Numbered from the stretch's first letter, positions 1-7,428 are shown. The stretch is DNA of 8,787 bases from a bacterium (GCA_021847685.1 JAJZQE010000024.1:1-8787); one strand, 5' to 3'. Numbers and translations: made by a program. The notes: generated by a model not told the origin, from the letters alone.

Positions 1-1
1 T

Positions 2-628
2 GGAGTTGATGGTATTGCGCATCGGGCAGCGCTTGATGCCGACGGCACAACCATTGCCGTTGTCGCTAATGGCGTCGATATTATCTATCCAGCCTCTCAT
101 CAAAGCCTAGCCAAGGAGATTATCGACAAGGGTGGCGCAATCATTAGCGAGTATCCGCCAGGTACCGAGGCGCGCGACTTTTACTTTTTAGCCCGTAATC
201 GCATTGTCAGTGGCCTAGCTGATGCCGTCGTCGTAACCGAAGCCGCCGTTCGCAGTGGGACCTTATCGACAGTCGCACACGCCCTCGATCAGGGCAGGGA
301 AGTCTTTGTCGTGCCCGGCAATATCACCAGCCCACTATCGGCTGGCTGCAACTCATTATTAAAGCAAGGCGCTCAACCAGTTACCTGCAGTGAAGACATC
401 TTGGAAATTATTGCACCCGACCTGTTAAAACCACAACAAATTTTGCCACTTGGTAATTCACCGGCCGAAAGTAACATTATTAACCTTATTCAATCAGGCT
501 TACGCGACGGCGATGAGATAATGGAGAGTTCTGGCATGTCGGCTAGCGAATTTTCGCAAACCTTAACAATGCTAGAGATTGGCGGCTCAATCCGGGCTCT
601 CGGTGGCAATCAGTGGACATTAAGGTAG
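2..628 (+). CDS. dprA: DNA-processing protein DprA, 5'-truncated by window edge
   Basis: DprA (Smf) binds incoming single-stranded DNA in the cytoplasm and loads RecA during natural transformation. The frame is open from base 2, so the N-terminus lies outside the window; 208 residues are visible, against a usual length of about 300-370. Visible residues 1-11 (GVDGIAHRAAL), 20-30 (a GVDIIYP segment), 65-71 (RNRIVSGL) and 98-118 (GREVFVVPG, then S-AGCN-LL) are the conserved second half of the Rossmann-like DprA fold. Residues about 150-208 form the C-terminal winged-helix (DprA_WH-type) domain, ending LGGNQWTLR at a TAG stop. A downstream ATG at base 311 is internal and is not a start. The next gene is topA, an adjacency also known from Firmicutes. 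No terminator follows. Identity is near certain from the motifs. Confidence 0.96.
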   Translation, partial: GVDGIAHRAALDADGTTIAVVANGVDIIYPASHQSLAKEIIDKGGAIISEYPPGTEARDFYFLARNRIVSGLADAVVVTEAAVRSGTLSTVAHALDQGREVFVVPGNITSPLSAGCNSLLKQGAQPVTCSEDILEIIAPDLLKPQQILPLGNSPAESNIINLIQSGLRDGDEIMESSGMSASEFSQTLTMLEIGGSIRALGGNQWTLR

Positions 629-665
629 AAGGTAGAATTTAGAAGTTAGAAGATAGGATAGAAAA
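624..665 (+). repeat. Heptad-phased TAGAA tandem repeat overlapping the dprA stop
   Basis: TAGAA occurs at 626, 633, 640 and 647, exactly 7 bp apart. A TAGGA variant follows in phase at 654, and another TAGAA out of phase at 659. The units read ggtagaa, ggtagaa, tttagaa, gttagaa, gatagga. The first copy contains the dprA stop codon. The array ends directly at an AT-rich stretch with a TATAAT box. It could be simple replication slippage or a phased protein-binding array; the sequence does not decide. Confidence 0.7.
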
Positions 666-673
666 TATATAAT
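646..673 (+). promoter_or_regulatory. Candidate topA promoter (consensus -10, weak -35)
   Basis: TATAAT at 668-673 is a perfect -10 hexamer. With a 16-bp spacer the only -35 partner is TTAGAA (646-651), which matches TTGACA at just three of six positions and is itself part of the TAGAA repeat. A start site about 7 bp after the -10 would fall near base 680, leaving a leader of roughly 84 nt before the topA ATG. It is called from sequence alone, in an AT-rich stretch where TATAAT is easily found by chance. Confidence 0.4.
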
Positions 674-679
674 ATAGCG

Positions 680-744
680 GTTAGCAAAGTTGGGTTTACA
701 AATGCCCAAAAGTTGCGTATAACTAAGCCTTGTGCTTAGCTAAC
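680..744 (+). promoter_or_regulatory. Potentially structured topA 5' leader
   Basis: Three complementary pairs nest like a three-way junction. The outer stem is GTTAGC (680-685) with GCTAAC (739-744). It encloses hairpin TTGGG/CCCAA (690-694 with 705-709, 10-nt loop) and hairpin CTAAGC/GCTTAG (723-728 with 734-739, 5-nt loop). The last hairpin shares one base (739) with the outer stem. The outer stem begins where the candidate promoter would start transcription. No T-run follows, so this is not an intrinsic terminator. The stems are short and may be chance. Confidence 0.3.
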
Positions 745-763
745 AAGCAAGCGTAACCAATAT

Positions 764-3103
764 ATGAAGAATTTAGTAATCGTCGAGTCACCAGCCAAAG
801 CCAAGACTATCGAGAAGTATCTCGGCAGTGATTTTAAGGTGTTATCTAGCGTTGGCCACATTCGTTCAATTGCCAAAAAGACCAAAGACGGCACACCGCC
901 AATCGATGTTAAAAACGGCTTTAAAACAACTTACGAAATTGACTCCGAAAAGAAAAAGACCGTCGCCGAACTACGCAAAGCTGTTAAAACCGCCGAAACC
1001 GTTTGGTTAGCGACCGATGAAGACCGCGAAGGGGAGGCGATTGCCTGGCATCTTTGCGAGGTCCTCAAACTCGACCCAGCTAAAACCAAACGAATTGTTT
1101 TTCACGAAATCACCAAAGAGGCGATCACAGAGGCGGTCAAAAACCCGCGCACCGTCGATATGAACCTAGTTCAAGCTCAACAAGCCCGTCAAATTCTTGA
1201 TCGGATTGTTGGTTTTGAACTTTCGCCAGTTGTTTGGCAAAAAGTCCCGGGCGGTAAATCGGCTGGTCGCGTCCAGTCACCAGCTGTTCGCTTGCTAGTT
1301 GAAAAAGAGCGCGAAATCGAAAAGTTTGAAGGGTCGGCCGAATTTAGAGTTACGGCTGAATTTACAGTCGATGGCGACACCATGAAAGCCGAGCTACCAA
1401 AGCGCTTCAAGACCGAAGACGAAGCCAAAGCCTTTTTGGAATCATTAATTAATGCCAACTTCAAAGTTAGCAAAATTACCACCAGCCCAAGCACGCGTAA
1501 CCCTGGTGCACCATTTACTACCAGCACCTTACAGCAAGAGGCCAACAGCCGACTTGGTTTTGGCGCCCGCGCCACCATGTCATCAGCCCAAAAGCTATAC
1601 CAAGAAGGTAAGATTACCTATATGCGTACCGACTCGGTCAACCTAAGTGGTCAGGCTTTGTCGCAAATGACTCAATATATTAAGAGTGAGTTTGGCGAGA
1701 ATTATCACCAAATTAGAACATTTAAGACCAAGTCTAGTAGCGCCCAGGAGGCTCACGAAGCGATTCGCCCAACTAATATCGCCTTGGAGCGTGGTAGTAG
1801 TAACGAATATGACCAAAAACTTTACGACCTGATTCGTCGTCGAGCCTTAGCCAGCCAAATGGCGCCAGCTAAACTGGAAAAAACAGTGGTGACGATTGAA
1901 ATATCGACCGCCAAAGAAGTCTTTGAAGCCAAGGGTGAAGTCATTATCTTTGACGGTTTCTTAAAAGTTTACGGTGGTAACAAAAAAGATGCCGAAATCT
2001 TGCCAGCCGTTAAATCTGACGATATCTTACCGCTAGCCCAAGCGAGTGCCCGTCAAGTGTTTGCACGACCACCAGCTCGTTACAGCGAAGGAAGTTTGGT
2101 CAAAAAACTCGAAGACCTTGGCATTGGCCGTCCATCAACCTATGCCACGATTATTAACACTGTTCAGGTCCGTGGTTACGCAGAAAAGGGTGAGGCCGAA
2201 GGTACACCGCGCGATGTTATTGTCTTATCACTTGATGGTAGCCAGGTTAAGCGCGAAATTATCCAAGAAAAAACCGGTTCGGACCGTGGTAAATTAATCC
2301 CAACCCCTAGTGGGGAAGTCGTTAGCGACTTTTTGACCAATAACTTCTCGCAAGTGGTCGATTATGACTTTACCGCCCATGTCGAGGAAGAATTTGACCA
2401 AATCGCTGAAAGTAAATTGGCTCGAAATGACATGTTACAAGAGTTTTACAATCCTTTCCATAAATTAATCGAGCAGTCAAGCGACATCAAGCGATCCGAT
2501 ACCGCCAAAGTTCGCGAACTTGGCATCGACCCCAAGACCGACAAGCCAATCTTTGCCCGTTTTGGCCGCTTCGGTCCAATGTTACAGCTGGGTTCAAATG
2601 AAAATCCTGACGATAAACCGCAATTTGCGCCGATGCCAGCCGGTAAAAAAATCGAAACCGTCACCATGGACGAAGCCTTGCATGCCTTTAAATTACCCCG
2701 ACTTGTCGGCCAAACCCCTGACGGTCAACCGATTAAAGCCAACGTCGGTCGCTTTGGACCATATGTTCAAGTTGATAAATTATTCGTCAGCATTAAGCCA
2801 CTTGACCCGCACACCGTTACGCTCGAAGAGGCGCTCGAGCTTTATAATGCTAAGTTAAAGAGTGATGCCGAGAAAAACCTGGCCGACTTTGGCGACGGTA
2901 TTAAGGTCCTAAAAGGTCGCTTTGGACCATATGTTACCGACGGCGTCAAGAACGCCAAAATACCAAAAGACACCGATCCAGCTTCGATTACCCATGAGCA
3001 AGCCAAAGAAATGATCGCTAAGGCACCAGCCGGTAAACGTCGTCCGACAAGAGGCAGAGCTACTTCAAAAACTACCACCAAACGCCGCTCTGCTAAAAAA
3101 TAG
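764..3103 (+). CDS. topA: DNA topoisomerase I (type IA), zinc-free with repeat-type C-terminus
   Basis: Relaxes negatively supercoiled DNA by passing one strand through a transient break held on a tyrosine. The 779 residues are complete. The Toprim domain is residues 1-115, with metal and acid residues E8 (VESPAKAKT) and D85, D87, E89 (DEDREGEA). Conserved blocks follow: GRVQSPAVRLL (168-178), catalytic Y286 in ITYMRTDS, HEAIRPT (331-337) and LGIGRPSTYA (452-461). The C-terminus has no cysteine zinc ribbons. It carries three GRFGP repeats (601, 662 and 718), as in actinobacterial and cyanobacterial enzymes, and a Lys/Arg-rich tail (757-779) that probably contacts DNA. The ATG at 764 is the first start after an in-frame TAG at 737-739, and the Toprim motif begins at once, so this start is secure. 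No Shine-Dalgarno sequence is visible before it. Confidence 0.99.
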   Translation: MKNLVIVESPAKAKTIEKYLGSDFKVLSSVGHIRSIAKKTKDGTPPIDVKNGFKTTYEIDSEKKKTVAELRKAVKTAETVWLATDEDREGEAIAWHLCEVLKLDPAKTKRIVFHEITKEAITEAVKNPRTVDMNLVQAQQARQILDRIVGFELSPVVWQKVPGGKSAGRVQSPAVRLLVEKEREIEKFEGSAEFRVTAEFTVDGDTMKAELPKRFKTEDEAKAFLESLINANFKVSKITTSPSTRNPGAPFTTSTLQQEANSRLGFGARATMSSAQKLYQEGKITYMRTDSVNLSGQALSQMTQYIKSEFGENYHQIRTFKTKSSSAQEAHEAIRPTNIALERGSSNEYDQKLYDLIRRRALASQMAPAKLEKTVVTIEISTAKEVFEAKGEVIIFDGFLKVYGGNKKDAEILPAVKSDDILPLAQASARQVFARPPARYSEGSLVKKLEDLGIGRPSTYATIINTVQVRGYAEKGEAEGTPRDVIVLSLDGSQVKREIIQEKTGSDRGKLIPTPSGEVVSDFLTNNFSQVVDYDFTAHVEEEFDQIAESKLARNDMLQEFYNPFHKLIEQSSDIKRSDTAKVRELGIDPKTDKPIFARFGRFGPMLQLGSNENPDDKPQFAPMPAGKKIETVTMDEALHAFKLPRLVGQTPDGQPIKANVGRFGPYVQVDKLFVSIKPLDPHTVTLEEALELYNAKLKSDAEKNLADFGDGIKVLKGRFGPYVTDGVKNAKIPKDTDPASITHEQAKEMIAKAPAGKRRPTRGRATSKTTTKRRSAKK

Positions 3104-3173
3104 CACACCGCTAAATGTTTGTATTTTCCACATCATACAACAAGGTAAATATATAAAAAGTCCCACAACACTG

Positions 3174-3204
3174 TTTACAAGACATGTCTATTTCATGCTA
3201 TAAT
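3174..3204 (+). promoter_or_regulatory. Upstream promoter of the regulator-ATPase pair (extended -10)
   Basis: TTTACA (3174-3179) resembles a -35. TATAAT (3199-3204) is a perfect -10 and is preceded by TGC, giving the extended -10 TGCTATAAT. The 19-bp spacer is longer than ideal, but an extended -10 tolerates a poor -35. A perfect 10-bp palindrome, AGACATGTCT (3180-3189), lies directly after the -35 box and could be an operator. Confidence 0.5.
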
Positions 3205-3224
3205 GAGCTTAAGTAGCCAAGGTG

Positions 3225-3253
3225 TTGACATTATATATAATATCTTATATAAT
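3225..3253 (+). promoter_or_regulatory. Perfect-consensus sigma70 promoter before the regulator gene
   Basis: TTGACA (3225-3230), a 17-bp spacer and TATAAT (3248-3253) match the full housekeeping consensus. A start near 3260 gives a leader of about 58 nt to the ATG at 3318. The spacer and -10 lie in an AT-rich inverted repeat (ATTATATA 3230-3237 with TATATAAT 3246-3253), and another TATAAT sits at 3236-3241. This is the strongest promoter in the window by sequence. It should drive the sigma4/HARE-HTH gene and, with no terminator between them, the ATPase gene too. Confidence 0.78.
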
Positions 3254-3292
3254 CACATCTAGATACATATAAAAATCTTAAACTCAAGGTGT

Positions 3293-3314
3293 GGCTGAGA
3301 GAAAAAGGCTGAGA
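3293..3314 (+). repeat. GGCTGAGA direct repeat around the ribosome binding site
   Basis: GGCTGAGA occurs at 3293-3300 and 3307-3314 with a 14-bp period. The second copy starts with the last two bases of AAGG (3305-3308), the only Shine-Dalgarno-like sequence before the ATG at 3318. Codon 3315-3317 is an in-frame TAA that directly precedes that ATG and fixes it as the earliest start. The repeated GAGA-containing unit could also pair weakly with the ribosome. Confidence 0.5.
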
Positions 3315-3317
3315 TAA

Positions 3318-4367
3318 ATGAGCGACAAGAACGACATAGAATCATCAATTGACCTTAAGTCCGGTATTACCGAGATTCTATCGATTATTGACCAAGAGCG
3401 TGAGCGTGAAATTATTACTCGTCGCTTTGGTTTGTATGACCGCCGCGAAACCCTTGAGCAAATCGGGGAGCTACTTGGCATTACCCGCGAGCGCGTTCGA
3501 CAGCTTGAAAAAGCGATTATCATTCGCCTTAAAATCGCCGCTGAAGAAAACAAAATTTCATCAGTTGCTAGCTTTGAAAAAATCTTTATCCGCAACCTAA
3601 CAGAGCTAGGCCGAATTGCTCGTGTTCAAGATTTGACCGATCACTTGATGGGCCGCACGACTGACCAGCGCGAACGTGCCCACGTTGCCTTTATCGCCAC
3701 CCTGGCACCCAACCTAACTGTCATTGACGAGAACGATAATTACTTTCACTCAGTTGGCATCGCCGAATATGGCGACGAGAAAAAGATCAAGGCTGAAGTT
3801 GACGAAATCGTTAAAGTTATCAAAAAGCACGGCGAACCTCTAACCATCGAACAAATTCACGATCAGCTTTCCTACGAACACCCTTCGCACATTCGCGCCC
3901 TAGCTAGCGTCAGCAAGCTGTTAGCACACCTCAAAGACAACTGGGGCCTTGTCAAATGGCCAACCGTTAACCCTAAAAACATTCGTGACAAAATCTATGT
4001 CATCCTAGCCGAGAAGGGTAAGCCAATGCACTTTTCCGAGATTGCTAAGTCAATCAAGGGCAGCAGCTTCAAACGCAAAGACGTTACTACCCAGGCAATC
4101 CACAATGAATTAATTAAGGACAAGCGCTTTGTATTAATCGGCCGCGGCATTTATGCCCTCGATAGCTGGGGCTTTAGCAAGGGTACCGTATCCGATATTA
4201 TTGTCGACGTTCTAAGTAAATCTGACACGCCTTTGCACCGTGACGAAATCGTCAAGCGCGTCCTTAAAAGCCGTCAGGTTAAAGAGACAACGATTTTGCT
4301 CAACTTACAAAGCAAGCCTCAGTTCAAGCGTGTCGCCAAAGCAACTTACTCACTTGCCGAAAAATAA
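3318..4367 (+). CDS. Sigma-70 region 4 protein fused to winged-helix/HARE-HTH domains
   Basis: Probable transcription regulator of 349 residues, cytoplasmic; no signal or membrane segment is seen. Residues about 27-72 are a sigma-70 region 4 helix-turn-helix: REREIITRRFGL, then TLEQIGELLGITRERVRQLEKA, the classic -35 recognition helix pattern. There is no region 2 or 3, so it cannot act as a normal complete sigma factor. Residues about 160-215 look like a winged helix (EIVKVIKKHGEPLTIEQIHD). Residues 222-285 fit the HARE-HTH fold of RNA polymerase delta and ASXL proteins (ILAEKGKPMHFSEIAKSI, then FVLIGRGIYALDSWG). Residues 290-347 look like one more winged helix. The start is fixed by an in-frame TAA immediately upstream. 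It is transcribed from tandem strong promoters and precedes the VirD4-like gene by 51 bp. I infer that it modulates RNA polymerase at particular promoters; its targets are unknown. Confidence 0.86.
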   Translation: MSDKNDIESSIDLKSGITEILSIIDQEREREIITRRFGLYDRRETLEQIGELLGITRERVRQLEKAIIIRLKIAAEENKISSVASFEKIFIRNLTELGRIARVQDLTDHLMGRTTDQRERAHVAFIATLAPNLTVIDENDNYFHSVGIAEYGDEKKIKAEVDEIVKVIKKHGEPLTIEQIHDQLSYEHPSHIRALASVSKLLAHLKDNWGLVKWPTVNPKNIRDKIYVILAEKGKPMHFSEIAKSIKGSSFKRKDVTTQAIHNELIKDKRFVLIGRGIYALDSWGFSKGTVSDIIVDVLSKSDTPLHRDEIVKRVLKSRQVKETTILLNLQSKPQFKRVAKATYSLAEK

Positions 4368-4408
4368 TTGACTGACGTTGCCAACAGGCGCGTGAGGTGA
4401 GACAATAC

Positions 4409-4413
4409 AGGAG
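4409..4413 (+). promoter_or_regulatory. Shine-Dalgarno site of the VirD4-like gene
   Basis: AGGAG lies 5 bp before the ATG at 4419. It is the clearest ribosome binding site in the window and supports that start. The 51-bp gap after the regulator contains no terminator hairpin with a T-run, which supports cotranscription. Confidence 0.75.
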
Positions 4414-4418
4414 TATAT

Positions 4419-7163
4419 ATGGGCATTATCTCAACACTGATTAGCTTCCTATTACAATGGTATATTTTATTTCCGTTGGTCTTAATACTGGCGTATATGA
4501 CATGGCGCAATTACCGCAAAATCGACACTTTTCATGCCGCGATTGAAAGCGACCTCTTGGTGCTTGAGATTCCAAAGGCTAATGATAAAAGCGAACTAGC
4601 CGCCGAGCAACTTTTTGCCAGTTTGCACGGTATTTTTCGCGATAAGGAAGAGTTAAAGCTAAATGGGGGAGTCCAAGAGCACTTAAGTTTTGAGATTGCT
4701 TCGGTTAACGGCCAAATCCGCTTTTATGCCTGGGTACCACGGACACTACGAAGCTTTGTTGAAGGCCAGATCTACTCGCAATATCCAACTGTCCAAATTC
4801 ACGAAGCCGACGAAGATTACGTCGCTCACGAACGACAACACAGTGTGGTCTATAGCTCTGAAATAACACTGACCGACAACGAAATGTTGCCAATTAAAAC
4901 TTTCCAAAGTTTCGAAGTTGACCCGCTGGCAGGTATTACTGGCACCCTGGCCAAACTCGAATCAACTGGTGAAGAGGTTTGGATTCAGATCCTAACCCGA
5001 CCAATTGCCGACGAATGGCACGAGCGCTCGGACAGCTGGGTATCTGGCGTTAAAAAAGGTAAATCAACGCCATTACTTAGCGGCAGTATCTTTTCGTCGC
5101 TGACCAGCTTAGTTGAAGCTTTATGGAAACCGCCTGAAGAAGGCAAGTCAGCCAGTGCCAGCGCCCCCGAGCTATCAGATCGCGACAAAACGCGTATCGC
5201 CGAAGCCGAGAAGAAGGCGACCAAGCTTGGCTATGAGGTCAAAATTCGCCTGGCTTACCTCGGTGAAAGCACGACCAACGCCCGTCTTCGTATGCAGGCA
5301 ATCGTCGGTACTTTCAAACAATATAACAGCACCAACCTCAATGGCTTCAAGATGTCATCAGCCAGTTTTGATAAAGAGGATTTGGCGCGCTACCGTAATC
5401 GTGCATTTAACGACCGCGGCTTTATCCTAAACATTGAAGAGTTAGCTAGCGTTTTTCACTTGCCTCACACCAACGTCGAGACGCCTAATATCGTCTGGGC
5501 CAGCAGCAAGACCGCCGAGCCACCGGCCAAATTACCAATTATCACCGGTAATAATGCGATTGACGAGAATATTAGCGCCTTTGGACTAACTAATTTTCGC
5601 GGCATCAACCACCAATTTGGTATGTTACGATCCGACCGGTCACGTCATGTCTACATCATCGGTCAGACAGGTGCTGGTAAGTCCGGCACGCTTGAGTTAT
5701 TTGCCTTAAGTGATATCTTTCACGGCCATGGCTATGCCATTATCGACCCGCACGGTGACTTTGCGGTCAATAATATGCGCTTTATCCCAGGTTCACGCCT
5801 GCAAGACGTCGTCTACTTTAACCCAGCCGATACAGCATATCCACTTGGTTTTAATCCACTCGAAGTCACTAATCCCAGCCAAAAAACCAATATTAGCTCT
5901 GAGGTAATCGGAGTCTTAAAGCGTATGTTTGGTGAGTCATGGGGCCCACGTCTTGAATATATTTTGCGCTACACGATACTAGCACTGCTGGATCGTCCGA
6001 CCACGACCATGCTTGATATTACTCGCATGCTAACAGATAAAAAATTCCGCCAGGAAACTCTGACATATTGCCAAGATACAGTGGTTTTAAACTTCTGGAA
6101 GATTGAGTTTGCCAGCTGGAACGATAAGTTCGTTTCCGAGGCTATTGCCCCAGTTCTAAACAAGGTAGGCGCCTTTACCGCCAACCCAATCATCCGTAAT
6201 ATTATCGGCCAACCCAAGAGCACCTTTAATATTCGTCAAATTATGGACGAGGGCAAGATTTTAATCGTCAACCTGTCTAAGGGCCTGATTGGCGAAGACA
6301 ATGCCGCCATCCTGGGCGCCTTTATGGTCACCAAGATTCAGTTGGCATCAATGAGCCGAAGTGACATCGAACGCATCGAAGATCGCCGTCCGTTTTATTT
6401 GTACGTTGACGAGTTTCAAAACTTCGCGACTGATTCATTTGCAACCATTCTATCGGAAGCCCGTAAATATGGCCTTAATCTGACCGTAGCTAACCAGTAC
6501 ATTAGTCAGATGACCGATACGGTGCGCGATGCCGTCTTTGGTAACGTTGGTACGATGATATCCTTCCGTGTTTCGGCTGATGATGCACCGATTCTTGCCA
6601 AGCAGTTTGAGCCGCAATTCGAGCCAGTTGACCTCTTACAGATGCACAACCGTCACTTTATTATCAACATGGTAATAGGGGGTGAAAAAGCACCCGCCTT
6701 TAGTGCTACAACTCTAACGCTACCAACGCCACAGACTGATAACACCGGTCGAATTATTGAAAATACCAGGCGAAATTACAGCCGTAGTCGCGCCGATGTC
6801 GAACAGGAGATTAGCCTAGCAATTCAGCCACCAGAACACCTCCAGAAGGCCCCACAATCGCAAGCGCAGGCTAAACAATGGCCAACACACACCAGCGCGC
6901 AAGCTGTTACTAGTGAGCCAACTGAAATTAGCAATAACACTAGCCCATCAGAAGGGCAGGGGGCAGAAGCCCCTAAAAAGCGTAAACGTACCCGCTCCCG
7001 TAAAAAGAAAACTCCGACCGACGAGCCAACCATAGCATCAGTCGCTCAGGAAGCCACTCAGCTGCCACCAACAGAGCAAATTGAGCAAGTCCAAAGCCAG
7101 AGCCACGACAACATACCGACAGCCACTAACACGCCTAACGACAACGTACTGCGCGTCCATTAA
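4419..7163 (+). CDS. Membrane-anchored VirD4/TraG-like ATPase (type IV secretion coupling-protein family)
   Basis: A 914-residue P-loop motor of the VirD4/TraG/HerA group, whose members use ATP to move DNA or protein across membranes. Residues 5-27 form one hydrophobic helix followed by WRNYRK, which fits an inner-membrane anchor with a cytoplasmic body. Residues about 35-370 are a large domain with no motif I can name, including a charged helix near 253-275. The ATPase core is about 390-770: Walker A GQTGAGKS (415-422), IIDPHGDF (441-448), a Walker B strand ending VDEFQNF (663-669) and a sensor-like ANQYISQM (691-698). The C-terminal 110 residues are rich in P, Q, T and S and look disordered, with a basic cluster KKRKRTRSRKKK (853-864). 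No relaxase, VirB4 or other secretion gene lies in the window. Its substrate is therefore unknown; an orphan DNA pump or a surface-secretion motor are both possible. Confidence 0.87.
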   Translation: MGIISTLISFLLQWYILFPLVLILAYMTWRNYRKIDTFHAAIESDLLVLEIPKANDKSELAAEQLFASLHGIFRDKEELKLNGGVQEHLSFEIASVNGQIRFYAWVPRTLRSFVEGQIYSQYPTVQIHEADEDYVAHERQHSVVYSSEITLTDNEMLPIKTFQSFEVDPLAGITGTLAKLESTGEEVWIQILTRPIADEWHERSDSWVSGVKKGKSTPLLSGSIFSSLTSLVEALWKPPEEGKSASASAPELSDRDKTRIAEAEKKATKLGYEVKIRLAYLGESTTNARLRMQAIVGTFKQYNSTNLNGFKMSSASFDKEDLARYRNRAFNDRGFILNIEELASVFHLPHTNVETPNIVWASSKTAEPPAKLPIITGNNAIDENISAFGLTNFRGINHQFGMLRSDRSRHVYIIGQTGAGKSGTLELFALSDIFHGHGYAIIDPHGDFAVNNMRFIPGSRLQDVVYFNPADTAYPLGFNPLEVTNPSQKTNISSEVIGVLKRMFGESWGPRLEYILRYTILALLDRPTTTMLDITRMLTDKKFRQETLTYCQDTVVLNFWKIEFASWNDKFVSEAIAPVLNKVGAFTANPIIRNIIGQPKSTFNIRQIMDEGKILIVNLSKGLIGEDNAAILGAFMVTKIQLASMSRSDIERIEDRRPFYLYVDEFQNFATDSFATILSEARKYGLNLTVANQYISQMTDTVRDAVFGNVGTMISFRVSADDAPILAKQFEPQFEPVDLLQMHNRHFIINMVIGGEKAPAFSATTLTLPTPQTDNTGRIIENTRRNYSRSRADVEQEISLAIQPPEHLQKAPQSQAQAKQWPTHTSAQAVTSEPTEISNNTSPSEGQGAEAPKKRKRTRSRKKKTPTDEPTIASVAQEATQLPPTEQIEQVQSQSHDNIPTATNTPNDNVLRVH

Positions 7164-7173
7164 ACCACCTACT

Positions 7174-7186
7174 CGTTAATTTAACG
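7174..7186. repeat. 13-bp perfect palindrome after the ATPase stop
   Basis: CGTTAA and TTAACG flank a central T, 10 bp past the stop codon of the VirD4-like gene. A short outer CTA/TAG pair (7169-7171, 7187-7189) extends it with a 2-nt bulge. As RNA the stem is AU-rich and no T-run follows, so it is a poor terminator. It could be a protein site or chance. Confidence 0.45.
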
Positions 7187-7209
7187 TAGATAATTACATC
7201 GAAACAGAA

Positions 7210-7227
7210 TAGAACATATTTAGAACA
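7210..7227 (+). repeat. TAGAACA-N4-TAGAACA repeat, left copy
   Basis: Two TAGAACA heptamers lie 11 bp apart (7210-7216 and 7221-7227), about one helical turn. The right copy at 7817-7834 matches at 16 of 18 bases in the same orientation. Confidence 0.7.
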
Positions 7228-7428
7228 TTGGATATACAGTCCGCCTAGCTAACTTAGCGATAAAAATGGCATTATGCAAAATTACCAAAAATATGCCAAC
7301 TTAAACCATATAAGCGGCAGCTAGCTAAAACCGGGCCGGGCACAGGCAAACGTAGTAGCCGACAAAACAAAAGACCACAAAAATACGAAGCACAAGTTGC
7401 GCTAGGTGAATTATCAGTCATTATTATG

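Noticed and set aside
1189..1578. 129-codon minus-strand open frame inside topA, and similar frames inside other genes.
   Set aside because: They lie wholly within confidently coding sequence on the other frame, with low-complexity shadow translations and no start signals.
3091..3105. TGCTA-AAAAA-TAGCA hairpin over the topA stop codon as a terminator.
   Set aside because: Only a 5-bp AU-rich stem, with no T-run after it.
3124..3132. TTTTCCACA, one mismatch from a DnaA box.
   Set aside because: A single imperfect box in AT-rich DNA, with no cluster around it.
3281..3317. CTCAAGGTGTGGCTGAGA resembles the start of a TPP riboswitch (thi box CTGAGA).
   Set aside because: The rest of the thi element is absent. 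The coding sequence starts at once, and the gene has no link to thiamine.
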